Source: Amphibalanus amphitrite
Lineage: Eukaryota > Arthropoda > Thecostraca > Balanomorpha > Balanidae
Length of the DNA: 64,000 bases
Reading direction: 5' to 3'
Assembly (NCBI RefSeq): GCF_019059575.1
Contig: NW_024882878.1
Location: 62,001-126,000, forward strand
A program made the translations under genes and the position numbers. The notes beneath the pieces are model-generated. The model had not been told where the DNA came from and searched no databases. It worked only from the letters and a program-made list of their open reading frames with translations. Of this stretch, positions 12,144-24,932 are shown in pieces. Each line of letters opens with the position of its first letter. Position 1 is the first letter of the stretch.

Positions 12144-13670
12144 CATGGGCGTAGGAACGGCTGGAACATTGTGGGTGCATGGGTGCAGAAATCCAGCCAT
12201 GGCCGGTGAAGCGGGGGGGGGGGGGGGCGACACCCGAGCGAAGGCTCGTTACGAGCTTTGAGGGTGTACCATGTCGAAAAGGTACCAACCGATAAGTGCA
12301 TTTGGAAGCATTGACCCTCGCATGTGTAGGGGGGTCGGATGACCCCCCCCCCCATGGTTGTTCGCAAATAACTCGCGCAAAAAGCGGCCGATCGCGACGA
12401 AACTTTGAGTACCCTCGAGTTGATCAGTTTTACACCTACTCTAAAAATTTCATGACCCTGACCCAAAAGACCTTTGACCAGTGACCTGATTCTCGAGACC
12501 ATGTTCGGCCGGAATCGCGATTTGGCGTATGTCAGCTCACATTATCCGCGCGTTTCCAGTCTTTTTGTGATTGTAGACGTCCAAACATGTGAAATGATGT
12601 TCTTCCCATGCATCACGGTGGGTGTGAAGATAACCTGAAGGTCAGGTCAGGTCATTGACCTTTGATGACCTCGGTTCACTTTTTCGAGTTTTACATGTTT
12701 CTAGGGTAGTTTATAGGGCTGATTTCGAATTTAGCATCCATTTGAACATTTACGAAGTAAACAAAAAATAGATATAAATAGATATAAAGATTTGAATTGC
12801 ACTGTTTTGTCGTTTGTGGACTTGAAACAATGTCTTCTTACCAACAAGTTTACGAAGTAGTTTTAGTGCTTTCGTGACATGCTACGACGCCGTCAGTGGT
12901 AGTTGACACCTACTATGGATAGCCGGTAGGACGCCTAATGGTTGACCTGACCTGACCTGACCCGATCTGGCCTAAATGCATGAAGAAATCATCTGTGATC
13001 AAAACTAACATCAGATATTCGTGATCAGCACCCCGAACAACCCGATAACAGCTTCACTTTACGCAGTTCTAGCAGGTCCCGATTTTCCCGACTTTTGGAA
13101 TATTGACCTGACCTGGAAGGTCAACCAATGAAGTAGGACCTTAAAATTGGGTATCATCGGCTTCCTCTCGTCACGGGCAACACCCTCGTTTTTTCCACGA
13201 AGCTCTAGCTCGATCAGGGGCCGAACGGCAGGGGGTCCGACCGACCCCCTCCCCCTCCCCCTACACATTAGAAGCTGCGGAAAACGCTGCACACATTCGA
13301 GGGCTAATATTGTCAATATTGACTACCGCAAAAAGTAAAAGCGGCCAACTTAGCCATTTTCGAAGATATCGGGCTAACATTTTTGACAGTGGGTCATCGG
13401 TTCGGTATGTGTTCAATCACATGCTCCATTTCCCTTTTTTTCAGCACAAATGTAAGTTTGGAAGACCATCACTGATCACAGTAGCAAATGCTTCGAAAGA
13501 TGGATAGTAGGCAACATATCCTGAATTTGCCGTGCTGCATGGGAAGTAGTGTTGATGAAAAAGGGGTTTTTGGTTCAGATTATTGTGGGTGCAGAATACA
13601 TTGTCTGCACCCACTGGATAAATATTGTGGGTGCAGCTGCACCCTTGCACCCATGGTTCCTACGCTTATG
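12144..13670. mobile_element. hAT-like element with perfect 8-bp duplication
   Basis: The ends CATGGGCGTAGGAAC and GTTCCTACGCTTATG are inverted repeats, flanked by an exact 8-bp duplication AAGGAGGC (12136-12143 and 13671-13678). Subterminal GGGTGCA/TGCACCC motifs are also inverted. Most of the interior is an AGGTCA-rich element (12317-13268). No transposase ORF. Confidence 0.8.
12317..13268. mobile_element. AGGTCA-rich hairpin-ended element, inverted relative of 31733-32637
   Basis: The ends are TGTGTAGGGGGGTCGG and CCGACCCCCT..CCCCCTACACA. Each has a G-run/C-run hairpin (inner region GTCGGATGAC on the left, GTCCGACCGAC on the right). The core is a reverse-strand relative of the TTAA element at 31733-32637. 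TTAA is not preserved at either border, so this copy is diverged or was cut out of a larger unit. Confidence 0.6.
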
Positions 13671-13678
13671 AAGGAGGC

Positions 13679-14569
13679 CATGCCCACTCGCACATGAGAG
13701 GTGTGCAAAAACATGCCTGTAATACCTTATGCCTAGATACATAAAGATGAAAATGTGTTGTGTCTGTGTGCCTGGTTAGTGGCATGACGTGACATGACTA
13801 TTATCATTACCTGACAGTACAATTATCATGATATTATCATTATTGCAATTGTAATAAATAATGATCAATTGAACTTTTCTTCTCACTTTATATAGCCAAA
13901 ATACCTGAGATTTTTTAATATCAAGTTTGCGTACTCTAAAATCGTAACTTCTTCTTCCTCCAGTACTTTATAAGTTTGCGCAAGACTATTATCCATTAGA
14001 TGTAGGGACGATCATGACCACTTGACTAAAAAATGGTTCACTTGGTTCTTACAAGCCTGTTAACTCACTACACAAGGGGAGGGGGCACTGCAAAAGGGTG
14101 TGGAAATCGCCACATTTGTCTCATGATGTTTGATGCATAATAATCGGTATCAAAATATCGTCGTATTAGTATGCAAGGTCACCAAAGAATGAGCCAACGT
14201 TATTTATCAAATATCAAAGCGAATTGGCAATATCTAGCACAACGAAACACATAATTCAACACCTAACGATGCCAGCCGAGTCCCCGATACCACCATGGCG
14301 ACTGCTCAAGTCCAACTGGCCGGCAACTGGCCAATCAGGGAGCTTGTTTGTCATTTCTGGGTGGGATTAAAAAACATGCGGCACGCTGAGTTCGAAGCGT
14401 ATTTACAAATTGCAACCGAGCTCCGCCGTAGGGTATTTTATTTCCGCCGTAGTGTATTTCAGTTGGGGTATTTTCTACCATACACCTGCCTGAGCTTGGG
14501 GTAATTACAATTTGTCGGCGACGTTAAAAAATGATGCACTTTTTTCGCAGTATAGGTTATCGCATGTGC
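13679..14569. other. No gene seen; short repeat at about 14310-14396
   Basis: Nothing coding is supported. About 14310-14396 is the inverted partner of about 4990-5068. Confidence 0.4.
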
Positions 14570-15040
14570 ATATTTTTGCCTTTTTGGTTGCGCTTTTCCC
14601 TCGCCCGTATGGTGACCTTTTTTCCTAGGTCAAACTGTTTGACCGTGAGAGGTAAAAACACTGTGTACCCTGTAGAATCTTTGTTTACGGTCCGATTTGA
14701 AAAATTCGCCAACCAGTATGTTTGTCTCATCGAGAAGCAGAAGCACAATAAAAAATCCGGAGTCAAGGTAATAGGTCAAGGTCAAGGTCACTAAACGAAA
14801 CTATTCGGATTAAAATTCAAGTAATGATTTCGCTCAAAATTGGTATACTTGCCCATGGCACGCTGAGTTCGAAAATGGTGACTTTTTTCCAATGTCAAAC
14901 CGTTTGACCTTGAGAGGTCAAAACACTGTGTACCCTCTAGAATCTAGATTCTTTGTTTATGGTCCGATTTGAAAAATTCGCCCACCGGTGTGTTTGTCTC
15001 ATCTAGAGGAAGTACCATATTAAAAAAAAATCCGAGGTCA
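14570..15040. repeat. Dispersed AGGTCA-containing repeat, two partial tandem copies
   Basis: The block containing GGCACGCTGAGTTCGAA, AACACTGTGTACCCT and GGTCCGATTTGAAAAATTCGCC appears twice here. It recurs, inverted, at 26082-26230 and 31240-31732. It carries TAGGTCAAGGTCAAGGTCA (about 14771-14789). Confidence 0.65.
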
Positions 15041-15049
15041 TCCCCAGTA

Positions 15050-15310
15050 AACATGCCGACGTCGGCCCGACGTCGGCCGACGTCGGGGTGACGTCGGCAA
15101 CTCGGCATCGGCATGCCGACGTCGGCCCGACGTCGGTCCAACCTCGGCACGACGTCGGCTGGATGTCGGATATGCCCGCATGTACCGACGTCCAGAAGAG
15201 GTCCAGCCGACGTCGGGCCGACGTCGGACCGAGATCAATTGCTGAGGTCCAGCCGACGTCGGGCCGACGTCGGGCCGACGTCGGGGCGACGTCGGACCGA
15301 CATCGGCCGC
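15050..15310. repeat. Array of GCCGACGTCGGC palindromes
   Basis: More than a dozen near-copies of CCGACGTCGG, itself a palindrome, form the left arm of the element. GACGTC is CpG-rich, and the array can pair with itself and with the right arm. Confidence 0.85.
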
Positions 15311-15535
15311 TGTTTTGACCGTTAAAATAATATAAAATGCATGTTTCATGTTTCATAAAGAGCTTCTGTATTCAAAATATCCTCAGGAAACTCAAATCTT
15401 CCTCCACGCCGCAACCCCCTGATCCGGACTGGACGGGAAACTTTATCCCATTTGGGATTGCCCGTAAGCCGTCAGCCGAGCTCATCCGTAGCCGGGTGCG
15501 GTGAGTGCTTGGGGGCTGCTCGGCCTATCCTTTGG

Positions 15536-17335
15536 CAGTGTTCGCCACGGGCCGGGCCAGCCCAACGGGCCACGGGCCGGGCTGGGCTACGGGCTGGGCC
15601 GGGCCCCCAAATATCATTAGTTAACGGGCTATGGATGGGCCGGGCCAAGAACTTTGTGCACTATGGGTTTTGCGACTAATGTCAATTTAAGAAAATTTGG
15701 AAACTGATGCAAACAAAACCCACTGGGAAAATACAAAAACTAAACCAAATTTAAGCAATGTGAAAGAAAACCTACTTGATATTGAATTTTGGGAATCTTG
15801 AGAATTATCCAATATCACATCATGTCACACATAGGAGGGTTTTCATAAAAATTCCGCAACCAAAAAGATCAGAGAATCTCTAGCATCATTAGTTTGTTAA
15901 TAAAAGTTAAAATGTAGTCATCAGAACAACTTACTTAGCACTACAACTCCAAAAACTAAGAAGCCACTCAACAATGATGGGCTACAGGGCTACATTAAGT
16001 TAACACTTATATATGGCGATAGTGAGACAATTCCAACACAGTCTTTTTTCCTTCACCGACGGCTTTTTAACGAACAGAACCTTAAAAGGATACTCACAAA
16101 ACACACTGTAAGTAACGAGGAACTCTACAGAGTATTTCGCGATGAAAGCTTCTTTAAATGTCCATAAATTTGTCAAAATAAATCACAACAAACCAGCCCC
16201 TTCTCAACAAAATGTGCAATCATGGCGGCGGCGCTATGTTTATGTGGCGGCATCTAGGTAGTATACACAACAGTATATCAAATAAATACGTTTTTTAAGT
16301 GAGTATCAAGGTGAAAACAAAATTAAACCAATGAAAAATAAAACCAAAATCACGAAGTCTGAAAACTCGAACGAAAAACAAAACAAAAACTTGATCATAT
16401 ATGTTTTATTATACAATTCGTCAGAATCGCTACCTGCCGCAGCTGCGACAATCAAGAAGTGTTCGCTCATTTTCGATTGATGATGATGATGCGTACAAGT
16501 CGCAAAAGTACCCAATGACATTTCAAGCTTACCATGTTTTCTGCTTACGCTGCTAGCGATATCCATATCTTGAAAAGAGCCTAACATAAAATAGCAAGGA
16601 AAGTAGCAGATAGTTGTCCACAGAGATTCGGTTGACACGTGGGCATGAATTGAAAATAGATTAAATCAGTTTTGCTGATAAATGGATGGATTTTCTCTTT
16701 TTTTTTGGAAGACAGTGCTAAAGTTAGTGTCACCTATTTTGTATGCTTTCTCAGGCTTTTGATATTGCAGCATCTATGGAGTGAATTTAACAGCAAGGTC
16801 AATCCCAGACAGATTCATCAATTCCCATAAGTCAAGCTTTTTTTCTGCTGGTAAGTGCTGGGAAGTATAGAGTATGTTGCAAATACTTCCTTCAAGTATG
16901 CATTAGAGTCACCAATTATTAATGATAATGTTCACACACATCAGCTTGCAAGATAACTTTACTCATAGAATGTAGTTAATATAATCATGTAAACTTTTTA
17001 TAGGTGTGTAATCATGACCTAATTGACTGAGGTGCTTGCTGTTACTGTTAAAATTTGTGCCATAGGTGCTTGAAATGATTATATTCATTGAAAAGAAGGG
17101 AGTCATGATTGCCATGTTAATATTCATGCAATTTGAATTGTTCTCAAAATAGTGTAATCAATCATGCTTATTATAGCCATAGACTAAGACAATAACTAGA
17201 TTGCTATTTTTGACGGGCCGGGCCGGGCTGGGCTTGGAATATTTGCCAAGAGCGGGCTACGGGCTGGGCCGGGCTCTGAACCCATGGGCCCGGGCCGGGC
17301 TGGGCTGGGGATTTTGGGGCCCGTGGCGAACACTG
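15536..17335. mobile_element. hAT-like element, 1.8 kb, perfect 8-bp duplication
   Basis: The ends CAGTGTTCGCCACGGGCC and GGGCCCGTGGCGAACACTG are inverted repeats, followed by GGGCCGGGCTGGGCT repeats. The flanking duplication TCCTTTGG is exact (15528-15535 and 17336-17343). The related sequence at about 29313-29330 has a single TCCTTTGG, i.e. the empty site. The interior is AT-rich without a transposase ORF, so it is non-autonomous. Confidence 0.9.
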
Positions 17336-17676
17336 TCCTTTGGTCACGCTCAGCCCCGGCAACTCACCAGGGCCGGGCCCAGTTCATATAGAATGGCCAG
17401 TCGGCAAGTGTCACTTTGCCAAAGTGCCACTTATCAAAGGGACACTTTGGGAAACGTTGGTGCAGGTGTGTAAGAGTGGCTATATGAATCCATTGTGGGG
17501 TCGCCCTTTCCAATAAGTGTCACGTAACAGCAATGGGACCAGGGACTCTATATGAACTGGACCCAGGGTGCTCGCCAAGAAGACCAATGTCTCCATCCTA
17601 TCATCCTTCCGGCTCTGAAATGGTCCTGTCAGACCGAAAGGGCATAACCTAACAAAACAAACTAAATTCGGTATCT

Positions 17677-17750
17677 GGCTGCGTGGTGTAGTGGTTAGCG
17701 CACTAACCTCGCGTTCAAATGACACGGGGTTCGAATCCCATCGCCGGCTG
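17677..17750 (+). ncRNA. tRNA-like segment with RNA polymerase III boxes (not a functional tRNA)
   Basis: GTGGTGTAGTGGTTAGCGC matches an A-box and GGTTCGAATCC a B-box at tRNA-like spacing. Acceptor and anticodon arms do not pair convincingly. It sits inside the GCCGACGTC element and is repeated at 30868-30944; a second B-box-like GGCTCGAATCC lies about 85 bp downstream. It is likely a tRNA-derived promoter segment in a mobile element. Confidence 0.55.
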
Positions 17751-17954
17751 ATGCTTTTGGCGTGTTGTCCCATGGTAAACATGCCGACGTCGGCGACTGG
17801 GGGGCTCGAATCCCGCCGCCGGTTGATATTTTTGGCGCGTTGTCCCAATAAACATGCCGACGTCGGCCCCGTCGGTCCAACGACAAACGATCTCGTCAAC
17901 CTCGGCAAACGACCTCGGCCCGACGTCGGCTCGACGTCGGCTGGACTTCGGCTG

Positions 17955-18091
17955 TGTAGTGTTATGGAACCCGAACTGATATCTGTTGTATACAATGGCC
18001 AGGTGGAACGTAAACTCTATTTCACACAAAATGGCGGAGTCACGTGAGGTCGTGTGAAAAGCGCTAAACAACTGCCATAGCGAACACTACA
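17955..18091 (-). repeat. Gypsy 3' LTR, 137 bp
   Basis: It starts TGTAGTGTT and ends AACACTACA, a TG..CA element. On the minus strand it is preceded by a purine-rich AGGGCCGGCGGG tract, a possible polypurine tract, at 18092-18103. Confidence 0.9.
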
Positions 18092-18103
18092 CCCGCCGGC
18101 CCT

Positions 18104-19287
18104 TTAACCCGCGCGGGGCTGGGGTCTCCAGCCGAACGCGCGGGGCTGGGGGGGGGGGGTAAATTTTACCCCCCCTGTTATCTCCCGAACTAATGGTCCG
18201 ATTTGGAAAATTCAAACGCCAATCGAAAGCTCTCATCACGAACTACTAAAAACATGTACTTAATTTAAAGTTTGAGGTCAAGGTCAAGGTCAGGTCAAGG
18301 GTACAAATTGCAAGTTTCTACAGTATCGGCCTTGCACCGTAGTTGCCGAAGAATGGAGTCATGGACTGAGACTGATCGCCCAAAACGTGTTCTTAGGCTA
18401 CCAAGACAATATTAGTTGCATACAATATCATTCAGAGGTCAAGGTCAAGGTCAGGTCAGGTCAGGTCAGGTCACCAAAAAACAAAATATAGAAAAGGGCA
18501 TGTGCGACACATGTTTTATGGGTCATTTTACTAATAGAATTCAATAGGCACACTCAATAAGTGATATGGACCACCTCTGGATGAATTTCAGGTCGAGGTC
18601 AGGTCAAGGTCAGGTCAAGTGAGGTCAAATTTTGAAGTTGGTTGTTAAGGCCTAAAAAGGTGTTTATCTGATGCAGTTTTTCACGGCGAATCGAATGGTG
18701 CTATTTTTGTTTCCGTACGAGGTCTAGAACTTCCAAACAAGTCATTTTTCAAAAATGTTGTGTGTCGTGACGTCATAAAATTTTGAATAACTCCCACATT
18801 TTTGAACCGATTCTTCTAGAATTTTGTACGTAGGTGCACATAGACCACTTCTCTGACATATATTCCGGTTTTTTCGATAGACTCAAAATTTTGGATTTTA
18901 TAATGATTTTCCCAAAAAAATCAGTTTTTTGAAAAAATTTAGGCCAAAATCCAAAATTTTCAAAAAACCGAGATAGCCATTTGATAGACAAAGTAAAATT
19001 ACGTATAACCTTTTTTGTTACGTCTTGATTCCTTTAAAAATGAAGATGTTAGCGGCGTTTGAACTTTTGCCGTTTTTGAGGCGAAAATGGCGAACATGAC
19101 GTCACTAAAACGTCAATTTCTCAAAAATTTTCCGACGGATTTCGCTCAAATTTTCAGGGAAGGTGTCAAATTGATGTAAGAAAAGGTACTGAAAGTTTGG
19201 CGGCGCTGCGCGCCGCCGTTTTTGAGATATCGCAAAAATTCGCGAGGGGGGGTAAAATTTACCCCCCCCCAGCCCCGCGCGGGTTAA
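18104..19287. mobile_element. TTAA-bounded AGGTCA-rich element, type CCCGCGCGGGGCTGGGG
   Basis: TTAA occurs at 18104-18107 and 19284-19287. The ends are CCCGCGCGGGGCTGGGG and CCCCAGCCCCGCGCGGG. The end hairpins have the inner region GGTAAATTTTACC. The interior has tandem AGGTCA runs near 18274-18300, 18438-18472 and 18592-18625. It lies between the end of pol and the polypurine tract of the Gypsy element, so it is younger than that insertion. Non-coding. Confidence 0.85.
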
Positions 19288-19304
19288 GTTACACTTCCCG
19301 CCGA

Positions 19305-21506
19305 TCACGTAAATCGGCGCGGCAAGAATCGGCGGCGTCCTCGGGAGGAGGCCGGCAACTCACGGCGCGGGGTGCCGCCGACGGGCGCCCTCTGAGGCGG
19401 GCGCGGCCCACCGGGGGACCGGTCACGAGCAGCGCCGGTGGCGGCCGGCAGCGCGACGTCAGCGACATCTGACGGGCGGGCTCTCTCTGTCGGCGCTGTA
19501 GGTGGCGCGGTGGACGCTGTCGGCTGCGGCGATGGCGGCTGGGGCTCGCCGGAGCTCGGAGGAGCCGGGTCGGCCGGCGGCGGCGGCGGCGGCGGTTCCG
19601 GCCCGTCGGTGCTCGGAGGTGCTGAGCCGGTCGGCGCCGCGTCTGGGATGCGGGCGAGGTGTGCAGCGTTCCTCTTTGTCCCGTCGGACAGGATGAAGGT
19701 CGCCGGGCCGAGCTGTCTGGCGATTCGGCGCGGGCTGGAGAACCGACTCTGGTTCTTGGGCACGTGCCCCTGTCGCCGCACGCGCACCGTGTCGCCAGGC
19801 TGGAGATCTGACGGCCGGGTGGCCTGTCGGGAGTCGTACCCGCGGCTGTTGCGCTGCTGCTGGGTAGCGACTCGGTGCTGTAGCGAGCTGTCGCGCGGCG
19901 GAGTCTCTGTGGTGACCGGCAGGTGCAGACGCATGCGCCGGCCGTGCAGGAGCGCCGAGGGTGACTGGCCGGTGGTGCAGTGCGGGGTCGCTCGGTACAG
20001 AGCGAGGCGCTGTCGCACGTGTCCGCTGAAGCTGGCGGCCGTCCGCGACTGCAGCTGTGTGGCCTCCTTGAGCCACACCTTCACCTCTCGGTTGAGCCGC
20101 TCCACTGCTCCGTTTCCGCGCGGCCAGTAGACGGCAGACGTGTGGTGTCTGATACCGCGCTGGGCCAGATACTGTCGGAACCTGTCGCTGGTGAACTGGG
20201 GTCCGTTGTCGGTCACCAGCTCGTCACACAGTCCCTCTCTGGACCAGGCCTGGCTCAGGAACTGGATGACGTCATCAGTCTCGATGGATGACGTCAGAGC
20301 GACCTCTGGCCACTTACTATGGTAATCCGTCATAGTAATGGCGTACTTTGCAGACGGTGGGGCGCCGGGGATCGGGCCCACGATGTCCAGTCCGAGCTTA
20401 GACCAGAGCCGGTCTGGAAGCTCGACCGGTTGCAGCGGCGCGGGGCGCGCCTGCTGCGTCAGCACGGCGTCCTTTGCGTGGCAGGACGGGCAGTCGGCGA
20501 CCAGTGCAGCGGCGTCCTTCGACATTCCAGGCCACCAGGCGAGGTCGCGCAGGAGCTGCTTTGTTCGCACGACACCATCGTGCGCTCGGTGCGCCAGTTG
20601 GAGGTACTTTGAGCGGAGCGCGGCCGGGACGACGGCGCGGTCCGGGCCGCGCAGCACGACTCCGTCCTGGCGGACTTGCAGCTCGTGCCGCACGGCGAAG
20701 TAGTCGCGCGTCTCCGGCGTGCACTGGCGCGCGGCGTCGGGCCAGCCGGTGCGGATGACAGACCGCAGCTGCTCCATGACTGGATCGGCGGCCGACGCGG
20801 CACATACGTCGTCATCAGTGATGACGTCACTGACGTCATCGGTGAGCAGGGCGACGATCTCGTCGCCGTCCGTCTCGGCGGCGCCGGTGTCCGGCAGCGG
20901 CAGGCGCGACAGGGCGTCAGCCACTGGGATGCTGCGCCCGGGCCGGTACTCCACTGTGTACGAGTACGGCAGCAGGCGGGACTGCCACCTGGCGATGCGC
21001 GTGCCGGCGCGGTTGGACGTCTTCGGCGTGAGCAGAGTGGTGAGCGCAGAGTGGTCCGTCCGCAGGGTGAATGAACGGCCCCACAGGTACGTCCGCCAAT
21101 GCTCGACAGCATTGACCGCGCTGAGGGCTTCCTTCTCGGAGACGGAGTACCGCGACTCGGCGTCGGTGAAGGAGCGGGACCAGTACGCCACCGGCCGCTC
21201 CTCGCCGTCCGGCTGGATCTGAGTGAGCATGGCACCGGCGCCGCGGTCGCTGGCGTCGGTCGTCACGATCGTCCGGAGGCGGGCGCTGAAGGGCTTCATC
21301 ACCGGCCTGGTTGAGATGAGCCGTTTCACCTCGTTGAAGGCGTCGTTGGCCTCCTTGGTCCACTGGAACGTGGCTTCCTTCTTCAGCATGATGGCGAGGG
21401 GTCTCACCACAGCGGAGTACTGCGGCACGAACCTGCTGAACCAGCCGGTTGAGCCCAGGAGACTGCGCAGCTCCTTTACGTTGGTGGGAGGCGGGGCCTC
21501 GGCCAC
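19305..21506 (-). pseudogene. Gypsy pol, 3' part: RNase H and integrase
   Basis: The 733-residue frame begins at the RT/RNase H boundary. It shows the RNase H core (TDASDRGAGA, then WRTYLWG and TDHSAL), the integrase zinc domain (H..H then CPSC) and a DDE core (LGLDIVGP; TDNGPQF; NGAVERLNRE). It ends in a proline-rich tail (about residues 620-700). It is out of frame with the upstream gag-pro-RT frame by one base near 21525-21530, so no continuous Pol can be made by ordinary translation. The stop lies just before the TTAA element at 19287. It would have supplied RNase H and integration functions. Confidence 0.9.
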
Positions 21507-23437
21507 GGCCTTGGTGGTAGAAGGAGAGGTACCACTCCGTGCCTGGAGAGCTGATGACCGCAGAACTCCACCTCTGGCTGGCTGAAGGAGGACTTCTCTG
21601 TGTTGATGGTGACATTTGCCTGCTTGAGGCGGTCCAGCACGGTGCGGAGGCGCCTGTCGTGCTCGGACTGATCACGGCCAGTGACCAGGATGTCATCCAG
21701 ATAGTGTCCATAGCCGTCGATACCCTGCAGTAGATGACTGAGCAGCTTCTGGAACGCGCTGCCGCTAGACACCAGGCCGAACGGGACCCTGGTGTAGCGC
21801 ATCAGGCCGTCTGGCGTGAGGAAGGCGGTGATGTCACGCGAGTCCTCGTGCAGACGCAGCTGGTGGTAGGCCGACTTCAAGTCGATCCTGCTGTAGAGGG
21901 TGCCACAGAGCTTGGACTCCAGCTCGTCGATTGTGGGCAGTGGGTGGACCTCTGGCACGATTTGGCTGTTCGGCCCACGCAGGTCTACACAGACCCTGAT
22001 CCTGCCGTCCTTCTTCCTTGAGACGGTCAGCGGGCTGATCCACTGAGAGGAGTCGATCCTCTCGATGATGCCTGCTTCCAACAGACTGTTCAGCTCTGCT
22101 GAGACCTCCCCTCGCACGGAGAGGGGCAGCCGGCGCAGCTTGTAGGCAGTTGGTACTGCGTCCGGCTTCAGCTTGATGCGGTGCACGTAGCCCTCGATGG
22201 CAGGTAGCTCTGACGGGGCTGAGCCTGCCACCGTGTAGACGCTGTGCGAGGCTGGGTGGAGGGTGACTCCCAGGGCCTGCAGCAGGTCCATACCCATGAT
22301 GGCCTCCGTCTTCTTGGTGTCCACCAGGTAGAAGTTTGTTGGCACAGCCTGATTGTTGTAGGTCACCGTGGTAGGCAGCGTTCCCAGGACTGAGAGTGGC
22401 TGCTGGCCGAATCCGTAGAGCCGTGAGCTGGAGGGGCTGAACGCCACGCCTCTGAACAGCTCCTTGGCATGGTTCACACTCAGGAGTGAGCAGGTGGCAC
22501 CCGTGTCCACCTGGAGGGGTACCTCCTGTGTGACGTCACCTGCAGTCACCTGGACGGTACAGGTGAGGCGTGACCCAGTGGTGGCAGCACAGGAGAGCAC
22601 GTTCAGCTCCTTCACTGCCTTGTGGTGCTGTCGTTGAGCTGGCCTTGCTGGGGTTGTTCCACTGCCGCCTCTGCACCAGCTGGCGAAGTGGCCCTTCTTT
22701 CCGCGGGAGTGGCAGGTCACTCTGCGGGCTGGACAGGCAGCATCCCTGGGTGCGTGGTCCTCACGTCCACAGTTGGTGCAGAAGTCGCTGCTGACGCTCT
22801 GCTGCTGCTGCTGCTGTCGCTTCTGTTGTGGCTTCCTCGTAACTTTTGCCACGGATGAGACGGGTGGGGCTGCAACTGGTTGGGAGATGGCTGCAGCCTC
22901 CCGCAGGGAGTCCTCGTATGTCCCTGCGACGCTCAGGACCTTGTCCAGAGTGAGGTCCCTGTCCTGAAGGAGTCGCTCCCTCAGGCGCTGGTGGGGGGTC
23001 TTCTCCACCACCACGTCCCGGATGAGTTCCGACTCCATGGGGCCGAACTGGCAGGTGCGAGCCAGGCCGCGCAGAGCAGCAACGAAGTCTGCTGTGGACT
23101 CTGTGGGGGCCTGGGCTCGCTGTCGGAACCGGAATCGTTCCACGATGACGTTGGTCCTGGGAGTGTAGAACTCCCGGAGCTGGCGGAGGGTGACGTCGTA
23201 GTCGTCCTCGCCGTCACGTTTCGCAACCGGCGGCAGGGTGTCGAACACCCGGTACGCCTCGTCACCGATCGCGCACAGAAGCAGAGCGCGCCGCTGCTCG
23301 GGGGGCAGGGGGCTCGTGCCGCACCTGGCCAACAGATAAAGTTCGAATTTCTGTTCCCAGTTCCTCCACGGGACGGCCGGCATCCCGGGATGGGGCAAAA
23401 ACGGCGCGGGTAGGGGCGGTCCACTGTCGCCGCTCAT
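21476..23437 (-). pseudogene. Gypsy gag-protease-reverse transcriptase, frameshifted at the 3' end
   Basis: The frame is 653 codons from ATG at 23437, the first methionine outside the foldback insertion. It has a Gag-like N-terminus, a glutamine run, CCHC-type zinc knuckles (CTNCGREDH..; CHSRGKKGHFASWC, about residues 215-260), an aspartic protease motif (VDTGATCSLL, about 315) and a reverse transcriptase with FGLVSSGSAFQ and YLDDILV. Near 21525-21530 (minus strand) an apparent one-base loss shifts the reading frame, giving a short out-of-frame tail and a stop. The remaining pol continues in the overlapping frame. An assembly error at a single base cannot be excluded. Confidence 0.9.
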
Positions 23438-23469
23438 GGCCGTACCGCGGGCCGAAACACAAAAAAGGG

Positions 23470-24932
23470 TAAATGTCAAGTTTACGTCCTAAGCACATTT
23501 CAATGATATTTCTTTCATAATCTTACATATTTTGACTTGCTGAATCCAAAAATCATACTTACATGTCTCGCAAGAACAAAATCATCACCAATACCCTAAG
23601 CAATTACACCTTCGGACACCGCACGATCAAAACATGTCAAGAGGAAATCGAAAGTATGCAGCGTTGCCATTGATGAAAAATATTTCCTGTCGAGAAATAA
23701 AAACAATCAATATATGATAAAAATAAAAAAGTAATATGTAAAAAAATATTTATATTAAAAATATAAGAAATTAAATAGCAAAACAACAAAGGGGAAATGT
23801 TGGGAACCGGGGTTATTGGGTGGGGAGGGTTAGAAAAATCCTTTATTATATACACTGAAAAAACCCTTTATTATAAACCCTTTATTATATACATATTATA
23901 AACCCTTTATTTATATACACTGTGAGAAAAACAGGGGTTCATGGGTGGGGGAGAGAAAAAATGAAAATGACGTCATAGGGAAATGTCGGGAACCGGGGTT
24001 TGTGGGGAGGGGGATGGAGAAAAATACGATAAGAATGGTTACATTTGGGAAATTTTAGGAATCGGGGTTCTTGCCTCAAATCTAGTTGTTACCTAACCTA
24101 ACCCCTAACCTAAACTAACCTAACCTAACCTAACCTAACCTAACCTAACCTAACCTAACCTAACCTAACCTAACCTAACCTAACCGAACCTAACCTAACC
24201 TAACCTAAACTAACCTACTGATTTTTGCCTACCGGGGATAAGGAAAAAGTTGCTTGCAGGAATAGATTGCAGGCAAGAGTAAATCAAATATTTTTAGGTT
24301 AAGTGGTCATGCATCAGGCTTCAGGCCTTCGGCCTGAAGCCAGATACATAACCACTTAACCTAAAAATATTTTATTTACTCTTGCCTGTAATCTCTCCTA
24401 AGGCATTGCCTTCGGCACTGCGCTGCTTCGCCGCGAGAAATATTATGACGTCATTATTCACAGTTGAATAGCGACTGTTACATATCATTCTTGATTTTAG
24501 CCAACTTTGCACAAGTATCGCCCCCCAGTTCTCAGGATTTTCCTTTCCTCCCCCCCCCCCCACCCAATAACCCCGGTTCCCAACATTTCCCCTTTGTTGT
24601 TTTGCTATTCTATTTCTAATAATAATGTTTCTTTTTAAATAAATATTTTTTACATATTTCCTATTTATTTTTATAATATATTGAATGTTTTTATTTCTCG
24701 ACATTAAAAAAAGACAAAATATTTTCACAAATGGCAACGCTGGACACTTTCAACTTCCTCTCGATTTGTTTTGATCGTGTGTTGTCGGAAGATGTAATTG
24801 CTTAGTGTATTGGTGATAATTTTGTTGTTGCGAGACATGTAAGTATGATTTTTGGATTCAGCACGTCAAAATACGTAGGAATGTGAAACAATTATCATTG
24901 ATATGTGCTTAGGACGTAAACTTGACATATAC
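23470..24932. mobile_element. Foldback element with long inverted arms and telomere-like tract
   Basis: The outer arms (ATGTCAAGTTTACGTCCTAA at about 23473, complement near 24908-24928) are inverted over roughly 200 bp. Inside are the GTTGGGAACCGGGG module in both orientations, a (CCTAA)n tract, and the hairpin module shared with 2281-2655. It separates the Gypsy gag start from the primer-binding region, so it inserted after the retrotransposon. No protein-coding capacity. Confidence 0.8.
24086..24215. repeat. Interstitial arthropod telomere-type repeat (CCTAA)n
   Basis: About 25 nearly uninterrupted CCTAA units, with variants CCTAAA and CCGAA, equal the complement of TTAGG. It sits inside a foldback element rather than at a chromosome end. 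Confidence 0.9.

Noticed and set aside
19438..23424. Many plus-strand and alternate-frame ORFs of 100-260 codons
   Set aside because: Shadows of the GC-rich Gypsy gag-pol on the minus strand; no domain recognised in them.
24086..24215. True telomere or chromosome end
   Set aside because: The tract is short, lies between the arms of a foldback element inside a Gypsy element, and has unique sequence on both sides.
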